Positions 24,036 to 32,663 of a DNA stretch of 34,721 bases are shown here, one piece after another. A model generated the notes under the pieces. That model saw only the letters and a program-made list of their open reading frames with translations, had not been told where the DNA came from and did no database searches. The stretch covers positions 1 to 34,721 of the forward strand of contig JAPSIC010000015.1 in NCBI GenBank assembly GCA_031179165.1. Reading direction: 5' to 3'. Made by a program: the position numbers and the translations under genes. The stretch's first letter is position 1. Each line of letters starts with the position of its first letter. This DNA comes from Brevibacterium sp. (GTDB taxonomy: Bacteria; Actinomycetota; Actinomycetes; Actinomycetales; Brevibacteriaceae).

Positions 24036-25481
24036 CTACAGGGTGCCGAACATCTTCCCGGGGTTGAGGATGCCGAGCGGGTCGAGGGCGGATTTGACCG
24101 CAAGCTGGATCCGCTGCGCCCCGGCATCGAGCTCCTCGCTCAACCAGTTCCGCTTGAGGTAGCCGACGCCGTGCTCCCCGGTGATCGTGCCGCCGAGTTC
24201 CAGGCCGATGCGCATGATGTCACCGAAGACCTCCTGCGCCTTCGCCGTCTCCTCGGCATCGGAGGCGTCGAAGAACACGGATGGGTGCGTGTTCCCATCA
24301 CCGGCATGAGCGACGAGGGCGATCCGCAGGCCCGATCGGGACCGCAGCTCGTTCAGCCTGTCGCAGAACTCGGGCATCGCCATGCGCGGCAGGCAGACGT
24401 CGTCGAGGAGCTGCCCTCCGCCGTGGGTGTGCGCGTACTTCTCGTAGGCGGGCTGGATCATCCGCCTGGCGGCGACGAGCGCGGCACTGTCGGCGGGGTC
24501 GTCCGAGTAGGCGACGTCGAGTGCGCCGCACCGCTGCGCCACCTCGGCGAAGATCGCCATCGTCGCCTGCGAGTCCGTCGGATTCTCATCGACCTGCATG
24601 ATGAGCATCGACCCGGCCTCGTCGTCGAGTCCGAAGTCGCCGAATTCGTTGAGCATGGCGAGGCTGCTGGCGTCGAGGAACTCGAGCAGGCTGGGAACGC
24701 CTCCGGCGGCCATGAAGTCGGCGACCGTCTGCAGCCCGGTGCGCTCGTCGGGGAACGTCGCGACAGCGGTGAACGGATCCGGCAGCGCCGGGACGAGGCG
24801 CAGGGTCGCCTCGACGATGACGCCGAGTGTCCCCTCTGACCCGATGAACAGGTGGCGCATGTCGAGCCCGGCCACGCCCTTGGCGGTCTGCGGGCCCAGT
24901 GTGGTCAGCGTGCCGTCGGCGAGCACAACGGTGAGGCTGCGGACGTAATCCCTGGTCACTCCGTACTTCACGCAGCACAGTCCACCGGCGTTGGTGGCGA
25001 TGTTGCCGCCGATCGAGGACAGCGCCACCGATCCCGGGTCGGGCGGATAGGACAGTCCGCAGGGGGCCAGGTGGTCCTTGAGGTCCTGGTTGATGATTCC
25101 GGGCTGGACGGTGACGAGGCGCTCGGCCTCGTTGACGCTGACGACCTGGTTCATCCGTGAGACGTTGAGCAGGATCGCGCCCGGGAGTCCGTTGGCGCCG
25201 CCGGAGATCCCCGAGCGCGCGCCCTGTGGGACCACCGGCACCCGGTGCTCGGTGGCGAACCGCATGACCTCCCGGACGTCGTCCGCCGAGGCGGCGCGGA
25301 CGAGGGCGAGGGATCCTTCGTGGGGGCAGAACAGCGCTTCGTCACGGGAGTGGGCGGCGATGATGTCGGGGTCAGTCGTCAGCGCGCCCGCGCTCAGCCG
25401 CGATCCCAGCTGCTCGATCGCTGCCGGCGCACCGGCCCCCGGCTCACCGGCTCCCTGCTCGGTCGCCGTCGTCTCCGCCAT
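24036..25481 (-). CDS. FAD-linked 2-hydroxyacid dehydrogenase (GlcD/D-lactate dehydrogenase type)
   Basis: A 481-residue flavoprotein of the FAD-binding PCMH plus FAD-oxidase C family. The FAD domain shows VVPQGARSGISGGANGLPGAI near 85-105 and YPPDPGSVALSSIGGNIATNAGG. The C-terminal substrate domain has VAHAGDGNTHPSVFF and TGEHGVGYLKR, with His residues that bind metal and substrate; ILNPGKMF closes it. Members oxidise D-lactate, glycolate or D-2-hydroxyglutarate and pass electrons to the respiratory chain. I chose the ATG at 25481, with GGGGGAG just upstream; a GTG at 25514 that overlaps the stop of the MFS gene by four bases is the alternative. The upstream organic-acid MFS carrier suggests uptake and oxidation of a hydroxyacid. 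No GlcE/GlcF or LldEFG partner is present. Confidence 0.88.
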   Translation of the reverse strand: MAETTATEQGAGEPGAGAPAAIEQLGSRLSAGALTTDPDIIAAHSRDEALFCPHEGSLALVRAASADDVREVMRFATEHRVPVVPQGARSGISGGANGLPGAILLNVSRMNQVVSVNEAERLVTVQPGIINQDLKDHLAPCGLSYPPDPGSVALSSIGGNIATNAGGLCCVKYGVTRDYVRSLTVVLADGTLTTLGPQTAKGVAGLDMRHLFIGSEGTLGVIVEATLRLVPALPDPFTAVATFPDERTGLQTVADFMAAGGVPSLLEFLDASSLAMLNEFGDFGLDDEAGSMLIMQVDENPTDSQATMAIFAEVAQRCGALDVAYSDDPADSAALVAARRMIQPAYEKYAHTHGGGQLLDDVCLPRMAMPEFCDRLNELRSRSGLRIALVAHAGDGNTHPSVFFDASDAEETAKAQEVFGDIMRIGLELGGTITGEHGVGYLKRNWLSEELDAGAQRIQLAVKSALDPLGILNPGKMFGTL

Positions 25482-25510
25482 CCGTCTCCCCCGTCTCTCC
25501 TCGTCCTGCG

Positions 25511-26863
25511 TCACGTCGCGGGGTCCACGTTATCGGGTGCCGGAGCGGCCTTGAGGATGAGGGTGACGATTCCGGCGGCGATCATCGTGGCCCCGACCAC
25601 CCACATGCCGGCGTTCTGGGTGCCCGTGAGTTCGGCCAGACCGCCGGTGATGTAGGGCGCGAAGAATCCGGCCGAGTTGCCCAGGGAGTTGATCAGCGCC
25701 AGACCCGCCGCGGCTCCGGCACCGGCGAGGAATGTCTGCGGCAGCGGCCAGAACGTGGGCAGCGCCGCGCAGATCGCCATGCACGTGATCGTCACCGCGA
25801 TCATCGTCGTGAACGGCGAGTTGAGGTAGAGGGCGATCGGGATGCTCACACCGCCGATGAACAGCGGGAGGGCGACGTGCCAGACCCGCTCGCCCGACCT
25901 GTCACCGTGGCGGGACCAGAAGTACATGGTGGCGGCGCCGAACGCCCAGGGGATGGCCGTGATGAAGCCGATCTGGACGATCGAGAGCTCGGTGCCGAAG
26001 GTCTCCTGGAAGCCGGAGATGATCGTGGGCAGGAAGAAGCTCAGGGCGTAGAGGCCGTAGACCATGCCGAAGTAGACGAAGGACAGCGCCAGGACCCGCG
26101 GCTGCAGCAGGGACCGGCGGACGGGATAGTGGAACGTCTCCGACTTGTGCGCCTCCTCGGCGTCCATCCGCGTCTGCAGCCACTCCCGCTCCTCGGCATC
26201 GAGCCACTTCGCGTCGCGGGGACGATCGGTGAGGTAGAAGAAGCAGATGATGCCGAGCACGACGGCGGGCAGGCCCTCGACGAGGAACATGAATCTCCAC
26301 CCGGAGAAGTCCTCGAACATCCGGTTGCCGCCGGCGATGATCCACGAGGAGAGCGGGGTCCCGATCACGCTCGACATCGGGATCGCGAGCATGAACAGGG
26401 CCGTCGCGCGGGCGCGAGCGCTCGCGGGGAACCAGTACGTGAGGTAGAGGATGATGCCGGGGAAGAAGCCCGCCTCGGCGACGCCGAGGAGGAAGCGCAG
26501 CACATAGAGCCAGCCGGCGCTCGGAACGAACGCCATGAGAGCGGCGACCAATCCCCAGCTGATGAGGATTCGGGCCAGCCATTTGCGGGCGCCGAACCTG
26601 TGCAGTGCCAGGTTCGAGGGCACTTCGAGCAGCAGATAGCCGAAGAAGAACACCCCGGCGGCGAACCCGAACTGCGTGGCGCTGAGCCCCAGCTCCTCGT
26701 TCATCCCACCGGGGCCGGCGATGCCGAGGTTGGTGCGGTCGAGGTAGTTGATGAAGTACATCACGATGATGAAGGGGATGAGCCGGATCGTGACCTTCTT
26801 CAGGGTCCGCTTCTCCATCGCGGCATCGGCCGCCGACTGCTCCGGGACTGGCCTGGACGACAT
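25511..26863 (-). CDS. MFS transporter, anion:cation symporter (ACS) family
   Basis: A 450-residue major facilitator with 12 predicted membrane helices. The N-terminal IRLIPFIIVMYFINYLDRTNLGIA is the signature of the ACS family (phthalate, tartrate, hexuronate, vitamin and other organic anion symporters); EVPSNLALHRFGARKWLARI carries the helix 2-3 loop motif. AAGGGAG lies upstream of the ATG at 26863. It sits directly before the GlcD-type flavoprotein and may be translationally coupled to it, so an organic acid such as lactate, glycolate or an aromatic acid is the likely substrate. An inverted repeat 38-69 bases upstream may be its operator. Confidence 0.88.
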   Translation of the reverse strand: MSSRPVPEQSAADAAMEKRTLKKVTIRLIPFIIVMYFINYLDRTNLGIAGPGGMNEELGLSATQFGFAAGVFFFGYLLLEVPSNLALHRFGARKWLARILISWGLVAALMAFVPSAGWLYVLRFLLGVAEAGFFPGIILYLTYWFPASARARATALFMLAIPMSSVIGTPLSSWIIAGGNRMFEDFSGWRFMFLVEGLPAVVLGIICFFYLTDRPRDAKWLDAEEREWLQTRMDAEEAHKSETFHYPVRRSLLQPRVLALSFVYFGMVYGLYALSFFLPTIISGFQETFGTELSIVQIGFITAIPWAFGAATMYFWSRHGDRSGERVWHVALPLFIGGVSIPIALYLNSPFTTMIAVTITCMAICAALPTFWPLPQTFLAGAGAAAGLALINSLGNSAGFFAPYITGGLAELTGTQNAGMWVVGATMIAAGIVTLILKAAPAPDNVDPAT

Positions 26864-26900
26864 CTGATCTCCCTTGATCGGGGCCGGACCAGGGATGACG

Positions 26901-26932
26901 CCCGGCGCACTACGAAAACACAGTACGCCGGG
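26901..26932. promoter_or_regulatory. 11-bp inverted repeat upstream of the ACS transporter
   Basis: CCCGGCGCACT (26901-26911) and AGTACGCCGGG (26922-26932) pair at 10 of 11 positions, around a ten-base AT-rich loop. It lies 38-69 bases upstream of the ACS transporter start and about 140 bases past the multidrug exporter stop on the same strand. It may be the terminator of the exporter or an operator of the carrier. Confidence 0.5.
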
Positions 26933-27070
26933 ACGGCCACGTCGTCCTAGGGTTCGGCGCCAGAATTCCGATTGGTGGGACCGTGCGGATGTCGGCGGAG
27001 CGAGTCAGCCGGTCACCGGGCCGGCCGCCGAGCCATGTCTGTCGGCGGTCGAGCCAACCACGGTGACGGG

Positions 27071-28567
27071 TCAGTCGGCGGCCAGCGTGACCTCTTCGGG
27101 CTGCCGCATCTCCTGTTCCTCGGGCTTGCGGATGAAGAAGGCGAGCGCCATCGGGACCAGGGCGATGAATCCCGCGAGCAGGAACGCCGACTGGGCGCCC
27201 GGCGCTCCCGCCTCGGCGATGCTGCGTCCCGATGCCTGGCCCGAGTGCAGAGCCGAGGAGTAGATGGAGATGAGCAGCGCCGTGCCAGCGGCGCCGGCGA
27301 CCTGCTGCAGGGTGTTGAGCGCCGCCGAACCGTGGGAGTAGAGCTTGCGCTCGAGTGAGCCCAGGGAGGCGGAGAACAGCGGGGTGAACGACGCGGCCAG
27401 GCCGACGGACATGACCGTCTGGATGCAGACGAACACCCAGACGGGGGTGCCGATGCCGACGGCCGAGTACGCGAACATCGCCACGGCGATCATCGTCGCG
27501 CCGGGCACGAGGAGCACCCTGGGTCCGCTGGCATCGTAGATGCGTCCCATCACCGGACCGAGCAGACCCATGAGGATCGACCCGGGCAGGAGGACGAGCC
27601 CTGACTGCGTGGCGGCCAGACCGATGACGTTCTGCAGGTACAGCGGCAGCAGGGAGAAGGTGCCGAACATCGACAGCGCCACCACCGCCATGATGATGAC
27701 GGAGAGGACGTAATTGCGGGAGGTGAAGACCCGCAGGTCGAGCAGGGCGCCGTCGCGCTTGATGAGGATCAGCTGGCGCCACACGAAGAGGCCGAGGAAG
27801 GCGACGCCGACCGCGATCGAGCCCCAGGCGAGTCCGGCGCCCGAGGAGCCCTCGGATCCGCCGTGGCCGCCGAACTGGCTGAGTCCGAAGACGATGCCGC
27901 CGAATGCGATCGCCGAGACGATGATCGAGAGGACGTCGATGGGGGCGTGAGTCGTCTCGCCGAGGTTGGTCATCCACTTCGCGCCCAGGGCCAGGGCGAC
28001 GAGGGCGATGGGCAGCACGATGGCGAAGAGCCAGCGCCAGCCCAGGGAGTCGAGGACGATGCCCGACATCGTCGGTCCGACGGCCGGGGCCAGGGAGATG
28101 ACGAGACCCACGCGCCCCATCATCCGACCGCGCAGATGCGCAGGGACGACGTTCATCATCGTCGTCATCAGCAGCGGCATCATGATTCCGGTGCCCGATG
28201 CCTGCACCACGCGGCCGACGAGCAGAGCTGGGAAGCCGGGCGCGACCAGGCAGATGAGGGTGCCCGCGGAGAACAGGATCATCGCCGCCAGGAACACCTG
28301 GCGGGTGGTGAAGCGCTGGATGAGGAACCCGGTGGTGGGGATCACCACCGCCATCGTGAGCATGAATGCGCTGGTCAGCCACTGTCCCAGCTCGGGTGGG
28401 ATGCCCAAGGTCGCGTTCAGCTCAGGGATCGCGATCGCCATCGTGGTCTCGTTGAGGATCGCGACGAAGGCGGCGACCAGCAGCAGCCAGATCACTCGCA
28501 TTCCGGCTGGCTCGATGGTCTCGGCCTGGGTGTGGTGGGTGGGAGAGGATGAGCGGTCGCTGGACAA
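27071..28567 (-). CDS. Multidrug efflux MFS transporter, DHA2 (EmrB/QacA) family
   Basis: A 498-residue major facilitator with about 14 membrane helices, as in the drug:H+ antiporter-2 family. Helix 1 (VIWLLLVAAFVAILNETTMAIAIPEL), the loop motif LIQRFTTRQVFLAA, and LLVGRVVQASGTGIMMPLLM (antiporter motif region) are recognisable. I take the TTG at 28567 because GGAG lies seven bases upstream; an ATG at 28501 directly before helix 1 is the alternative, with a poor ribosome binding site. Expected role: proton-driven export of toxic organic compounds. Its promoter region is shared with the divergent EamA gene and contains a short tandem repeat that could bind a regulator encoded elsewhere. Confidence 0.87.
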   Translation of the reverse strand: MSSDRSSSPTHHTQAETIEPAGMRVIWLLLVAAFVAILNETTMAIAIPELNATLGIPPELGQWLTSAFMLTMAVVIPTTGFLIQRFTTRQVFLAAMILFSAGTLICLVAPGFPALLVGRVVQASGTGIMMPLLMTTMMNVVPAHLRGRMMGRVGLVISLAPAVGPTMSGIVLDSLGWRWLFAIVLPIALVALALGAKWMTNLGETTHAPIDVLSIIVSAIAFGGIVFGLSQFGGHGGSEGSSGAGLAWGSIAVGVAFLGLFVWRQLILIKRDGALLDLRVFTSRNYVLSVIIMAVVALSMFGTFSLLPLYLQNVIGLAATQSGLVLLPGSILMGLLGPVMGRIYDASGPRVLLVPGATMIAVAMFAYSAVGIGTPVWVFVCIQTVMSVGLAASFTPLFSASLGSLERKLYSHGSAALNTLQQVAGAAGTALLISIYSSALHSGQASGRSIAEAGAPGAQSAFLLAGFIALVPMALAFFIRKPEEQEMRQPEEVTLAAD

Positions 28568-28704
28568 GGAGATGCTCCGATCGCATGGTTGGGTCGTCGA
28601 CTCCGAGCCCGGACGAGATCGTCAGCTCGGGGCCTGCCGCCGAGGGGAGTACGCGCAGACACAGCAGAAACCGTCTGCCGCGCCGACTTATTCCGCACCA
28701 CGGC

Positions 28705-28775
28705 GGTGAGCCGCGCCACGTCGGCTCCATGCCACGTCGGTTCCGTGCCAGTCAGGGTGAGCCGCACCGCGTCGG
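28705..28775. repeat. Imperfect tandem and direct repeats in a divergent promoter region
   Basis: Two adjacent 16-base units, GCCACGTCGGCTCCAT (28715-28730) and GCCACGTCGGTTCCGT (28731-28746), differ at two positions. A larger pair, GGTGAGCCGCGCCACGTCGG (28705-28724) and GGTGAGCCGCACCGCGTCGG (28756-28775), matches at 18 of 20. They lie in the 269-bp gap between the divergent exporter and EamA genes, otherwise without visible features. Confidence 0.65.
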
Positions 28776-28824
28776 GTCATCGACGGCTCGCCCGCGAGGC
28801 AGTGCTTCTGATCGCCGAGGCGGC

Positions 28825-28830
28825 TACTCT
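28825..28830 (+). promoter_or_regulatory. Candidate -10 element for a leaderless EamA transcript
   Basis: TACTCT ends six bases before the ATG at 28837, the same geometry as at 3838-3850. No ribosome binding site is visible, supporting a leaderless message. Confidence 0.4.
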
Positions 28831-28836
28831 CGGACC

Positions 28837-29850
28837 ATGGCCTTCCGACGCAGCTCCGGAGGGGATCCCGATCGGAGCTCCTCCGGGGCCGCTGCACCCG
28901 CAGCCGCCCCTGCAGCAGGGCAGTCGACGCCCTCACGGATCCGTCTCGTCGCGTCGATCGCGGTCCTCATCGGAGCCCTGTCACTGTCCATCTCCGCCGT
29001 GCTCATCAAACTGGCCGGCGTGGACGCCGCGACGACCGCGGTGCTGCGCTGCGCCATCGCCCTCGTCGCGCTCATCCCCTTGGCCGTCCTCGAGGCACGC
29101 CGCCGCGGACGGCTCTCGACCCGGGGCATCCTGTGGTCACTGGCCGCCGGACTCGCGCTCGGGATCGACTACTCCGCATGGACGGCCGCGATCTACCAGG
29201 TCGGCGCCGGAATCAGCACGGTGCTCGTCAACGTCCAGGTGATCGTCCTGCCCCTGCTCGCACTCCTCATCGACCGGGAACGCATCGCCACCCGGTTCCT
29301 CATCGCCCTGCCGGTCATGCTCGGCGGCCTCAGCCTCGTCGGCGGGCTGTGGGAGGTCGACAGGCTCGGCCCGACGGCCGTCACCGGGACCCTGCTGACG
29401 ATGCTGGCCGGCGTCGGCTACGGGGTCTACATGTTCCTCACCCGCCGTGGGACCCGGCGCGAACCTCGCCTCATCGAACAGCCGCTGACCTGGGCAACCG
29501 CCTCGGCGACGGTGACGACCACGATCGCCGCACCCTTCACCGGCGGACTCCACCTGACCGGGATCAGTCCGCGCTCGTGGCTGCTGCTCGTCATCCTCGC
29601 AGTGCTCGGTCAGGTCGTGGCCTGGGTCTTCATCAATCGGGGCAGCGCGGCGCTCGATCCGGCCACCACCGGAGCGCTGCTGCTCCTGCAGCCGATTCTC
29701 GCGCTCGGGTTCGCCGCCCTCATCCTCGCCGAGCATCCGACCGCCCTGCAGCTCATCGGCGCCGTCCTCGTCGTCATCGCGGTGGCGGTGGCCAATGGCG
29801 TGATCGGTCGCAGCCCGCGGCGCCGCCGACACCGGCTCCGGGTCGGATGA
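28837..29850 (+). CDS. EamA/DMT-family transporter
   Basis: A 337-residue membrane protein with ten hydrophobic segments in two EamA repeats, after an Ala/Ser-rich cytosolic N terminus of about 35 residues. SISAVLIKLAGVDAATTAVLRCAIALVAL in the first repeat and SAALDPATTGALLLLQPILALGFAALILAEHPTALQLIGAVLVV in the second are typical of drug/metabolite exporters such as RhaT/YdcZ/EamA types. I start at the ATG at 28837, which sits right after a -10-like element; the open frame further up has no membrane-protein character. Arg-rich C terminus (RRRRHRLR). Substrate unknown; amino-acid or metabolite export is usual. Convergent with the FAD protein, 45 bp away. Confidence 0.86.
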   Translation: MAFRRSSGGDPDRSSSGAAAPAAAPAAGQSTPSRIRLVASIAVLIGALSLSISAVLIKLAGVDAATTAVLRCAIALVALIPLAVLEARRRGRLSTRGILWSLAAGLALGIDYSAWTAAIYQVGAGISTVLVNVQVIVLPLLALLIDRERIATRFLIALPVMLGGLSLVGGLWEVDRLGPTAVTGTLLTMLAGVGYGVYMFLTRRGTRREPRLIEQPLTWATASATVTTTIAAPFTGGLHLTGISPRSWLLLVILAVLGQVVAWVFINRGSAALDPATTGALLLLQPILALGFAALILAEHPTALQLIGAVLVVIAVAVANGVIGRSPRRRRHRLRVG

Positions 29851-29895
29851 CCGGCGATCTGCGGATGACCATGCTGATCAGATGACAGTTGAGAG

Positions 29896-31998
29896 TCAGA
29901 TGGCCGGTGAGGCGAGAGGCGTGGCCCTGTCCGTCTCCGTCTCCGCCCTCCGGGCCCGCTGAACGATCTGCTTGGCCGCGATGTCGGCTCCCGCCAGCAG
30001 CGGGGAGGACTTGTGCGGAGTCGCGCCGATGGCGCTGCCGGGCTGAGTGGTCGAGGCGGGGATCCCGAGCACGATGACTCCCGCGTCGACCCGACCGCAG
30101 GCGTCGACGAGGTTGTGGCCGAGCTCGGCGTCCTCGCTCACGAGAGCACCGGTGGCTTCGATGTAATCGGTGCGCACCCCGTCGACGGAGTGGATCCGCG
30201 CCCGCCCGGTCGCCAGCAGCGCCTGCAGCAGGGGGTCGTCAGTCGCCGTCACCTTGCCCTTCGACATCCGGGTCTCCACCAGGATCCGTGCCTCCACCGT
30301 GCGTCCGGTGACGGCGGAGACCGCCCGGAAGCAGCTGCTCTCGGCGTCCATATCGATGACGGTCTCCGGCCCCAGCAGATCGACGATGCCGGATTCGATG
30401 AGGGCGAGGACTCGCCTCACCCGCTCCGACGGCGGCCCCGAGGCGAGGAAGAGGCCGTCGGCGTCGAACCATCCGTGCAGGTCGCGCACGAGGGACTCCC
30501 CCGCGACGGCGCCGACGGCACCGAGGTCCTGAGCCGGACCGCGCAGCACGCTCATCACCCGGTTGACGGCCGCCCGGGGATGGCGCGCGGCGTCGCTCAT
30601 GGAGCCGAGCTCATCGGTGATGAGCCGGTCGACGCACTCCGCCCAGTCCTCGGCGCTGATCGCCCGGCCGCGGGTGGGACGGCGGAGATCGCCGATGGTC
30701 CAGTTCCAGCGCGGATCGATGACGGCCTCGGCGAGGACCCGATCGACGTCGTCTCCCGAGGTGCAGTCCTCCAGCAGGGGAATCCAGGCCCGGGTCTGCT
30801 CCTCGGCGGGCGCGCGCCGATCCGTGCCCAGATCCGGGCGCAGATCCGGGCGCAGCGCATCCTGCTCCCACTCGGACAGGGCGGCGAGGTACTGGTCGGC
30901 GATCTCCTTGGCGATCGTCGGCCACACCTCGGCGGCGAAGTCGAGCTCCCGACGTCCCCGCAGGTCCTCGAACCACTCCGAGGTCGCCCAGCGCGGACGG
31001 TAGTCCCGCTGCGGACTGTAGGGGACGGGCTTGCTCCGGTACGGCATCCCGCGGCGGGATCCGGCGACGATCCGCGGTTCCCTCCCGGAGGGAAGGTAGC
31101 GCAGCCGTCCGTGCGGATCTCCGGCCACCTCCTCGAAGCGGCCGCCCCAGTCCTCGACGAGGCCGCCGATGACATCGAAGAAGTTGGCGCCCAGCCCCCG
31201 CACCAGCACGGTCTCACCGGCGGGCAGCCCGGAGAAGTCGCGTTCGGCCGGCATCCCCGGTCGCACATAGCGGAGGCCGTGTTCGGCGGCGAAGTCGATG
31301 CACGCGCGCACCTGGGCGTCCGGCACCGACTGGACCATGCCCTGGGCGAGAACCACGGTGGGAGCGGTCAGGCGGCGTCCATCGGCGAGGACGACGCTCC
31401 TCGCCCCGGTGTGCCCGTCGACGAATGTCCCGCCGTCGACGGACTCGACGTCCACGGACGCACCGTGCTCGAGATCGACCGCGAGCGCGGTGAATTCGGA
31501 CAGGTCGATGAGGGGATGCGCCGCCGCGGCGTCGAGCTGATCCCGGTAGTAGACGCCCTGGAGGCGGCGAGAGGTGAAGTCGAGGGCGCGCAGGGCACCG
31601 GCCTCGGCGGCGACCCAGTCGCCCGCCGGATGCTCGCCGGCGCGCGCGACCGAGTCCATCCAGTCGACGAGAGTGGGTCCCGGGGAGGGTGGCCCGCTGA
31701 GATCGGTGGACTCGTCCGGATAGATGGTCGTCGCCGAGGCGGTCGTGTTGTTGAGGTACTGCCCCGGCTGAGACGTCGTCCACGTCGCCCCCGGCCCGAC
31801 CTCATGGGCGTCGACGATGGCGATGCGCAGGGGCTTCCCCTCGGACGCCGGGTCGGGATCCGCGCCGAGGCGGGCCGCGATGCGGATGAGCGTCGCGACC
31901 CCGCGCGGGCCCCCGCCGACGATGACGGCGTCGAACGTCTCGGAGGTTCGCGAAGGATCGCTCAACAGTCTCGGGTTGGAGGAGGAATCGGATGTCAC
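29896..31998 (-). CDS. Large FAD/NAD(P)-binding protein (NAD_binding_9-like)
   Basis: A 700-residue protein beginning with a dinucleotide-binding fold, FDAVIVGGGPRGVATLIRIAARLG at about 22-45. GPGATWTTSQPGQYLNNTTA near 70-90 is typical of the FAD-NAD(P)-binding family found in actinobacteria and some siderophore or adenylate-linked clusters. A second nucleotide-binding stretch is near VLVRGLGANFFDVIGGL (about 260-280). The C-terminal half is less recognisable. A 12-base tandem duplication (30829-30852) encodes the repeat DLRPDLRPDL. The GTG at 31998 gives the full Rossmann motif; no clear ribosome binding site precedes it. Catalytic activity, substrate and partners are not known. It stands alone between convergent EamA and the VOC gene. 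Confidence 0.8.
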   Translation of the reverse strand: MTSDSSSNPRLLSDPSRTSETFDAVIVGGGPRGVATLIRIAARLGADPDPASEGKPLRIAIVDAHEVGPGATWTTSQPGQYLNNTTASATTIYPDESTDLSGPPSPGPTLVDWMDSVARAGEHPAGDWVAAEAGALRALDFTSRRLQGVYYRDQLDAAAAHPLIDLSEFTALAVDLEHGASVDVESVDGGTFVDGHTGARSVVLADGRRLTAPTVVLAQGMVQSVPDAQVRACIDFAAEHGLRYVRPGMPAERDFSGLPAGETVLVRGLGANFFDVIGGLVEDWGGRFEEVAGDPHGRLRYLPSGREPRIVAGSRRGMPYRSKPVPYSPQRDYRPRWATSEWFEDLRGRRELDFAAEVWPTIAKEIADQYLAALSEWEQDALRPDLRPDLGTDRRAPAEEQTRAWIPLLEDCTSGDDVDRVLAEAVIDPRWNWTIGDLRRPTRGRAISAEDWAECVDRLITDELGSMSDAARHPRAAVNRVMSVLRGPAQDLGAVGAVAGESLVRDLHGWFDADGLFLASGPPSERVRRVLALIESGIVDLLGPETVIDMDAESSCFRAVSAVTGRTVEARILVETRMSKGKVTATDDPLLQALLATGRARIHSVDGVRTDYIEATGALVSEDAELGHNLVDACGRVDAGVIVLGIPASTTQPGSAIGATPHKSSPLLAGADIAAKQIVQRARRAETETDRATPLASPAI
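30829..30852. repeat. 12-bp in-frame tandem duplication within the FAD protein
   Basis: CAGATCCGGGCG occurs twice in a row, followed by a partial third copy. In the minus-strand frame it adds four residues and keeps the gene open, so it is a likely slippage site of variable length between strains. Confidence 0.6.
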
Positions 31999-32055
31999 GA
32001 CTCAACTGTCGCAGATTTCGCCCGCAACCGCCTCCCCGGGGTCCCATTCCGTCAT

Positions 32056-32078
32056 GAAGCCAGCCCGGCCGGGCCTTC
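32056..32078 (-). terminator. Candidate terminator after the VOC gene
   Basis: A perfect 12-base palindrome GCCCGGCCGGGC (32063-32074) is flanked by GAAG (32056-32059) and CTTC (32075-32078). It lies about 75 bases downstream of the VOC stop and upstream of the FAD gene start, both on the minus strand. Confidence 0.45.
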
Positions 32079-32152
32079 TCACACGCGCTCAAGTCCGGAC
32101 GATTGTTGGGCGATTCGCGCGTTCCACCCCTTGAGTTCGCGACTCGATCCCT

Positions 32153-32566
32153 TCAGCTCGACCCTTCTGCGGTGTCGATCATCCAGGGCACTCCGTAGCG
32201 GTCGAGGCAGGCCCCGAACGCCTCGGTCCAGAACGTCTTCTCGAGCGGCATCTGGACCTCGCCGCCGTCGGAGAGGGCGTCGAACACCGATCGAGCGGTC
32301 TGCGCGTCGGGAGCCGTGTAGGACAGGGACACACCGGTCTTCGGTCCCCCGTCGCCGGTCGGATCGTCGGAGCCCATCAGCAGGGTGTCGCCGGACTTGA
32401 GGGCCGCATGCATCACGCTGTCGTCGGGGGCGCCCGGCATTCGCTGATCTGCGGGAACGTCCTTCATCCGCATGATCGACACCTCACCGCCGAAGATGCC
32501 CTGGTACATGTCGAATGCCTCGGCACATTGACCGTTGCTGTAGAAGACATATGCGTTGATCGCCAT
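32153..32566 (-). CDS. VOC-family (PhnB/glyoxalase-like) protein
   Basis: A 137-residue single-domain protein of the vicinal oxygen chelate superfamily, PhnB/YjdN type. Signs are INAYVFYSNGQCAEAFDMYQGIFGGEV, VMHAALKSGDTLLMGSDDP and the closing FGACLDRYGVPWMID. The ATG at 32566 is preceded by AGAGGTGAG, which decides the start over a more upstream frame extension. Members are often annotated as 3-demethylubiquinone methyltransferase-like or antibiotic-resistance-like, but most have no assigned activity; metal ligands of classical glyoxalase are not conserved in this branch. Monocistronic by context. Confidence 0.85.
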   Translation of the reverse strand: MAINAYVFYSNGQCAEAFDMYQGIFGGEVSIMRMKDVPADQRMPGAPDDSVMHAALKSGDTLLMGSDDPTGDGGPKTGVSLSYTAPDAQTARSVFDALSDGGEVQMPLEKTFWTEAFGACLDRYGVPWMIDTAEGSS

Positions 32567-32642
32567 GTCACTCACCTCTCGAATTCCTCTGGGGATGCGG
32601 ACGTCATCGTCCACACACCAGTATCAGCCTCACCGCCCACTA

Positions 32643-32663
32643 CCGCGATAGTGAGAATCGCGG
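32643..32663. terminator. Hairpin between selB and the VOC gene
   Basis: CCGCGAT (32643-32649) and ATCGCGG (32657-32663) form a perfect seven-base-pair stem with a seven-base loop. A second dyad, CACTA (32638-32642) with TAGTG (32649-32653), overlaps it. It may end the selA-selB transcript on the minus strand or serve as an operator of the VOC gene. Confidence 0.45.

Noticed and set aside
30013-32400. A 795-codon open frame on the plus strand
   Set aside because: It is antisense to the FAD protein and the VOC gene, has low-complexity composition and no domain.
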